A stretch of DNA of 9,533 nt, from positions 1 to 9,533 of the forward strand of contig CAJUMB010000084.1 in the NCBI GenBank assembly GCA_910587105.1. Direction: 5' to 3'. Below the pieces are notes generated by a model. The model was not told where the DNA came from, searched no databases, and saw nothing but the letters and a program-made list of their open reading frames with translations. The translations under genes and the position numbers were made by a program. The stretch is from an uncultured Lachnospiraceae bacterium. Lineage in GTDB: Bacteria > Bacillota > Clostridia > Lachnospirales > Lachnospiraceae. Of the stretch, positions 6,593 through 9,533 are shown piece by piece (within the stretch, counting starts at the first letter, position 1; every line of letters begins with the position of its first letter).

Positions 6593-8377
6593 TTACCTTT
6601 TTACTCCTCTAAAGATATATTGATAGGCAAGAAAAGTTTCTTTAGATGGTGTCTTCATAAAAGAAACCAGCATATCAATCATCTTATCTTCTTCACGGTC
6701 TGGCTGTCCAAACATTGTATATTTTGATATTTCTATTTCATAACCACTCCTTATCAATAAATTCTGAATTTCTATGCCTGTATACATTTTCACATGTGTT
6801 CGGTCTAATATACCAGCATCGCTGTATGGAAAAATATCATGCCGCAATAAGGGGAGCATTACGGAATAGTGCTTGACATTTGGCATACTGACAATAATAT
6901 GCCCACCTTTTTTCAAATGTGCATAAAGCCTTTTTAATACATATTCAGGTGTCATCAAGTGTTCCAGAACATCTCCCATTATAATATAATCAAAATATTC
7001 CTTTTCCCATGGAAATTTCTCCTTTTCCACATCACCGCACATAACTGTTCCCATACCAGAAGCTACCTTAGCCACTTCAGGATTCAGTTCAATTCCATAC
7101 ATTTCAGCATTGGGATATATACCTTTGAGATATCCCATCAGAGCACCACAGCCACAGCCGATATCCAAAATTTTCAACGGTTTTTCCACAGATTCTTGTA
7201 CTAATTGGGCCAGTTCCTGTCTTGGACATAAATAATATTCTACATTGAACCCCCACTTTTCATTTAATTTATCATGGTCATTCTGTAGCATAACTCTATA
7301 ATCTTCTGTCTTTTCTTGGACAAATTCCGTACCGAAATGAATAATAAAACTGTTTCTACAGAGGACGTTTTTATATCCTGCTACCAAAGTCCGCATCATT
7401 AAATCTTTTACGCTATATTCATTCAGTGAAAAATCTTCATCAAACATCCCAATTCTATCTAAAGCAAAAGCTTTTATTAAGAAAGCTGACTTCTTTAAAG
7501 ATATTCTACTCTCCTGAGGATGCTCCATTGGAACATTGAGCCGTTCGCCAAAAGAAAGTAAATCTGATATATTATTTATCGTATCAAAGTTTTTCTGATC
7601 TATATCAAAGTTTGATATACTTCCGGCCGTACCATTTTCTTCTTTATCATATAATCCCATTCGGAGCCAAAATAAAGCGTTTGCTGGCAGTACTGTATCA
7701 CTGCTCAATATAAAAATATCAGACCCATCTACGTTTTTTCTGATTCCCTGATTACATCCCATAGAAAAATTTGTCTTATCCCTATTTTCAACAAACTGAA
7801 TGTCTTTCTGCTCTTTCAGCCATTCAACACTGCCATCAACAGAACCAAAATCTATGGCAATGATTTTCCTCGCATAATCAGGTGTTGTTGCGCGTACACT
7901 CTTTATACACATCTTTATATATTTCAAAGAATTTTTCGACAAAATTACAACAGCTGTTTTATTTACACTAATCTTATATTGATCCACCAATTGATATAGA
8001 AGTTGCCCAATGTCGACTTTATCTTCTGGATTATCACAGTATAATAAAGCGTTTTCATAGCAAAGATAGGACTGATACATATTCTCCGACAGATAATAAT
8101 TGCCCAGCATCACATATAATTCATAATTTCTGCTGCTAAACATTAAGCCCTTCCGTATTGATTCCCATACCCTCCTTTTATCTCCATAATAATCACCAAT
8201 TCCTGCATCGAAAATAGCAATTTCGTCATCGTATACTGTGAATTTTTCTTTATACTTCTTCAATAATTCTTCTGCTTGATGATAATTTTCTTTTTCAATT
8301 GCATTTTGTATTTTTTCTTTCTCTATATCTTCTATATTTTTTGATATCTTATTTTTCTCCGATTTTCTCATAATCAT
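6593..8377 (-). CDS. TPR-like / GT2-like / SAM-methyltransferase fusion, copy B
   Basis: A 594-residue paralogue of copy A with the same three-part layout and nearly gap-free alignment. The TPR-like part is at 25-135, the GT2-like core at 140-345 and the methyltransferase at about 400-550 (LDIGCGCG at 404-411, then MGDVLEH and SMPNVKHYS). By eye the N-terminal and methyltransferase parts are about 70-75% identical to copy A, and the GT core only about half. Here the first GT loop is IDFGSVDGS rather than VDNGSTDGS, the metal-site Asp is kept (SSDT, 225-228), and the ED dyad is again absent (SV at 322-323). The ATG at 8377 lines up with the start of copy A, but the ATG at 8371 has better spacing from a GGAAAA stretch; either is possible. 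It follows the GT2-like gene closely if that gene's frameshifted tail is included (31-base gap). Confidence 0.85.
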   Translation of the reverse strand: MIMRKSEKNKISKNIEDIEKEKIQNAIEKENYHQAEELLKKYKEKFTVYDDEIAIFDAGIGDYYGDKRRVWESIRKGLMFSSRNYELYVMLGNYYLSENMYQSYLCYENALLYCDNPEDKVDIGQLLYQLVDQYKISVNKTAVVILSKNSLKYIKMCIKSVRATTPDYARKIIAIDFGSVDGSVEWLKEQKDIQFVENRDKTNFSMGCNQGIRKNVDGSDIFILSSDTVLPANALFWLRMGLYDKEENGTAGSISNFDIDQKNFDTINNISDLLSFGERLNVPMEHPQESRISLKKSAFLIKAFALDRIGMFDEDFSLNEYSVKDLMMRTLVAGYKNVLCRNSFIIHFGTEFVQEKTEDYRVMLQNDHDKLNEKWGFNVEYYLCPRQELAQLVQESVEKPLKILDIGCGCGALMGYLKGIYPNAEMYGIELNPEVAKVASGMGTVMCGDVEKEKFPWEKEYFDYIIMGDVLEHLMTPEYVLKRLYAHLKKGGHIIVSMPNVKHYSVMLPLLRHDIFPYSDAGILDRTHVKMYTGIEIQNLLIRSGYEIEISKYTMFGQPDREEDKMIDMLVSFMKTPSKETFLAYQYIFRGVKR

Positions 8378-8408
8378 TTTCCATTCATTTTTTATTTTTC
8401 ATGCTTAT

Positions 8409-8498
8409 CTATTTTATACTATATTGATCTTCTGCTATATTTGCTGGAAACCTCTCATCACCATAATCAACGATATTTTTAATGGGAACCTGGAGGAA
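8409..8498 (-). pseudogene. Out-of-frame 3' continuation of the GT2-like gene
   Basis: After the stop of the GT2-like gene an overlapping reading frame continues with KNIVDYGDERFPANIAEDQY and ends at TAG (8411-8409). It has a coding-like composition. Removing one T from the T5 run on the minus strand (8497-8501) would join it in frame to the main gene through SLFLQVP. The restored gene would end 31 bases before copy B, which fits a tight operon. It reflects either a real frameshift or a homopolymer sequencing error. The call rests on the look of the peptide and on spacing. Confidence 0.5.
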
Positions 8499-9165
8499 AA
8501 AGGGATAAAGGATATTCTTTCATGCATATAGAGCGACTTCTATTATAATCCCAATAATCATTTGCACCCCCAAAATCATGAAGACACCAGGGATAATGCT
8601 GCACTGGTACAACTATTTTATACCCCTGCTTTCGAAATTCAAAGCTTTGTGATACATCATAAGAATCCCATCCATCTAATATATCTGTCCGCCAGGGAAT
8701 ATCATAGGCAGTAGCCATCAACAGACCATCAATAGAATCCATTACAGAAAGACCATGCCCTAACTCATAACGGTAATTCCCGTAATCAATATACCCCCCT
8801 TTTCTCTGATAAAGATTTACTATATATTTTTCACTGTTGCCCATTATATAATCCTCAGAAAGGGCAACGCTCCCTGCCATTCCAATCATTCCGATACGAT
8901 GATACGACTCAAAAATCTGTATTATACTATTTAAAAAGTATCGATAAAGAATAAAAACGTCTTGATGAATATAGATTTTATATTTAGCATCACTTTCCTC
9001 CATAGCTGCCTGATATCCCATCGTCATAGAAGGTGCATCCAGAATAGTTAAAATATCAACGGAATACCCATCTGGTATATGCAGTTGATAAAGATATAAC
9101 AAACACTCATTCAAATAAACTTCTTGATTATAGCAAATAACAAAGCAAATTTTTTTATTATTCAA
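8479..9165 (-). CDS. GT2-like glycosyltransferase (Glyco_tranf_2_5 type)
   Basis: A 228-residue protein resembling the glycosyltransferase-like family PF13712. KICFVICYNQEVYLNECLLYL is the first strand and helix. APSMTMGYQAAMEESDAKYKIYIHQDVFI holds the HQD position that replaces the usual DxD. IDGLLMAT, then GWDSYDVSQSFEFRKQGYKIVVP, and PWCLHDFG complete the typical C-terminal pattern. It likely transfers a sugar in the cytoplasm during surface glycan or protein glycosylation. The start is TTG at 9165 with a strong AGGGGGAG site seven bases upstream. It overlaps the stop of the previous gene by four bases, which indicates coupling. The 3' end appears shifted out of frame at a T5 run (8497-8501), so the last about ten residues may not be original. 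Specificity is unknown. Confidence 0.8.
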   Translation of the reverse strand: MNNKKICFVICYNQEVYLNECLLYLYQLHIPDGYSVDILTILDAPSMTMGYQAAMEESDAKYKIYIHQDVFILYRYFLNSIIQIFESYHRIGMIGMAGSVALSEDYIMGNSEKYIVNLYQRKGGYIDYGNYRYELGHGLSVMDSIDGLLMATAYDIPWRTDILDGWDSYDVSQSFEFRKQGYKIVVPVQHYPWCLHDFGGANDYWDYNRSRSICMKEYPLSLFPPGSH

Positions 9166-9533
9166 TTTGTATCTCCCCCTATTATCCTTAAAGCTTGACC
9201 ATATACATATTCTGGATTTGCAAAAATCTCACAATCAGTAATTTTTCTAATTGCACATATTGATATGGAGCCGTTAAGTAAATAATCTATTGTCTCTTCT
9301 AGTATATTTTCTGGAAATTTAAATTCTAATCTGCGTAACATTAAAATGATATGTGTATATTTCACTATTAATTCATCGAAAGAATTTATATTTTCTAAAA
9401 ATATCAATTTTCCACCTGGAAGCATGCTTTCAGATATAATTATTTCGCAAATAGATTCTAATTTTCTCATGTCAACATTCAGTTGAGATAATCGATAATT
9501 TCTTACCGTAAAATAAAACATAATTCGTGGTAT
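9162..9533 (-). CDS. Unknown protein, 5' end outside the window
   Basis: The frame is open from the window edge to the TGA at 9162. The first ATG (9521) has no ribosome-binding site and the frame continues upstream of it, so the true start is probably outside. About 119 to 123 residues are visible. They are mixed helical, with the stretch SESMLPGGKLIFLENINSF, a hydrophobic segment YTHIILMLRRLEF and the C-terminal RIIGGDTN. I do not recognise a family; the PGGKLIFLE stretch is faintly like the strand after the catalytic region of a methyltransferase, which is too weak to call. Its stop overlaps the TTG start of the GT2-like gene by four bases, so the two are translationally coupled and belong to one operon. 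Confidence 0.6.
   Translation of the reverse strand: MPRIMFYFTVRNYRLSQLNVDMRKLESICEIIISESMLPGGKLIFLENINSFDELIVKYTHIILMLRRLEFKFPENILEETIDYLLNGSISICAIRKITDCEIFANPEYVYGQALRIIGGDTN
9173..9180 (-). promoter_or_regulatory. Ribosome-binding site that fixes the TTG start of the GT2-like gene
   Basis: AGGGGGAG (9180-9173 on the minus strand) lies seven bases before TTG at 9165 inside the end of the preceding gene. No ATG in the frame is near it, so it supports TTG as the true initiation codon. Confidence 0.7.

Noticed and set aside
8378..8408. Possible -10 box TATAAA near 8412-8417 on the minus strand as a promoter for copy B
   Set aside because: No acceptable -35 box lies 16-18 bases upstream, and the stretch is better explained as the out-of-frame end of the GT2-like gene.
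1..9533. CRISPR array, tRNA or rRNA
   Set aside because: No regularly spaced direct repeats, cloverleaf patterns or conserved rRNA stretches were found on either strand.

Overview
The window looks like a piece of a low-GC Firmicutes chromosome. A clostridial gut organism, perhaps Lachnospiraceae, is my inference from the AAGGAG ribosome-binding sites, the LacI and Gfo/Idh/MocA gene style and the AT-rich accessory DNA. No marker gene fixes the species. Base composition changes visibly near position 2610: the left part is close to balanced and everything to the right is clearly AT-rich. This suggests an acquired block next to older metabolic DNA.

Left part (1-2610): a Gfo/Idh/MocA-family NAD(P)-dependent oxidoreductase on the minus strand and a LacI-family repressor on the plus strand diverge from a shared AT-rich promoter region. 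That region has recognisable -35/-10 boxes in both directions and two inverted repeats that could be operators. The oxidoreductase gene ends in a perfect 22-bp hairpin. The repressor gene converges on a strong hairpin whose U-tract serves the minus strand.

Middle part (2565-4278), all minus strand: two different nucleotidyltransferase (MNT) plus HEPN pairs of toxin-antitoxin type lie in tandem. In transcription order they are MNT2 (HI0073-like), HEPN2 (HI0074-like), a 164-bp fold-back element with 19-bp perfect terminal inverted repeats, MNT1, HEPN1 and a terminator. The fold-back element supplies the stop codon of HEPN2. HEPN1 has its start overlapping the end of MNT1 but in the wrong frame: one base is missing in an A6 run.

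Right part (4337-9533), all minus strand: a glycosyltransferase-type cluster. In transcription order it contains a 5'-truncated unknown gene, a GT2-like gene (Glyco_tranf_2_5 type) whose 3' end looks frameshifted, and two tandem paralogues of about 594 residues. Each paralogue joins a TPR-like N-terminus, a GT2-like core and a C-terminal class I SAM-dependent methyltransferase. The two are about three-quarters identical at their ends and only about half identical in the GT core, where key catalytic positions look altered. The cluster most likely decorates a surface glycan or glycoprotein such as a capsule, teichoic acid or flagellin. The sequence does not say which.

The most interesting points are the paired MNT/HEPN modules split by a foldback element, the two single-base homopolymer frame breaks, and the paired GT-methyltransferase fusions with apparently degenerate GT active sites.
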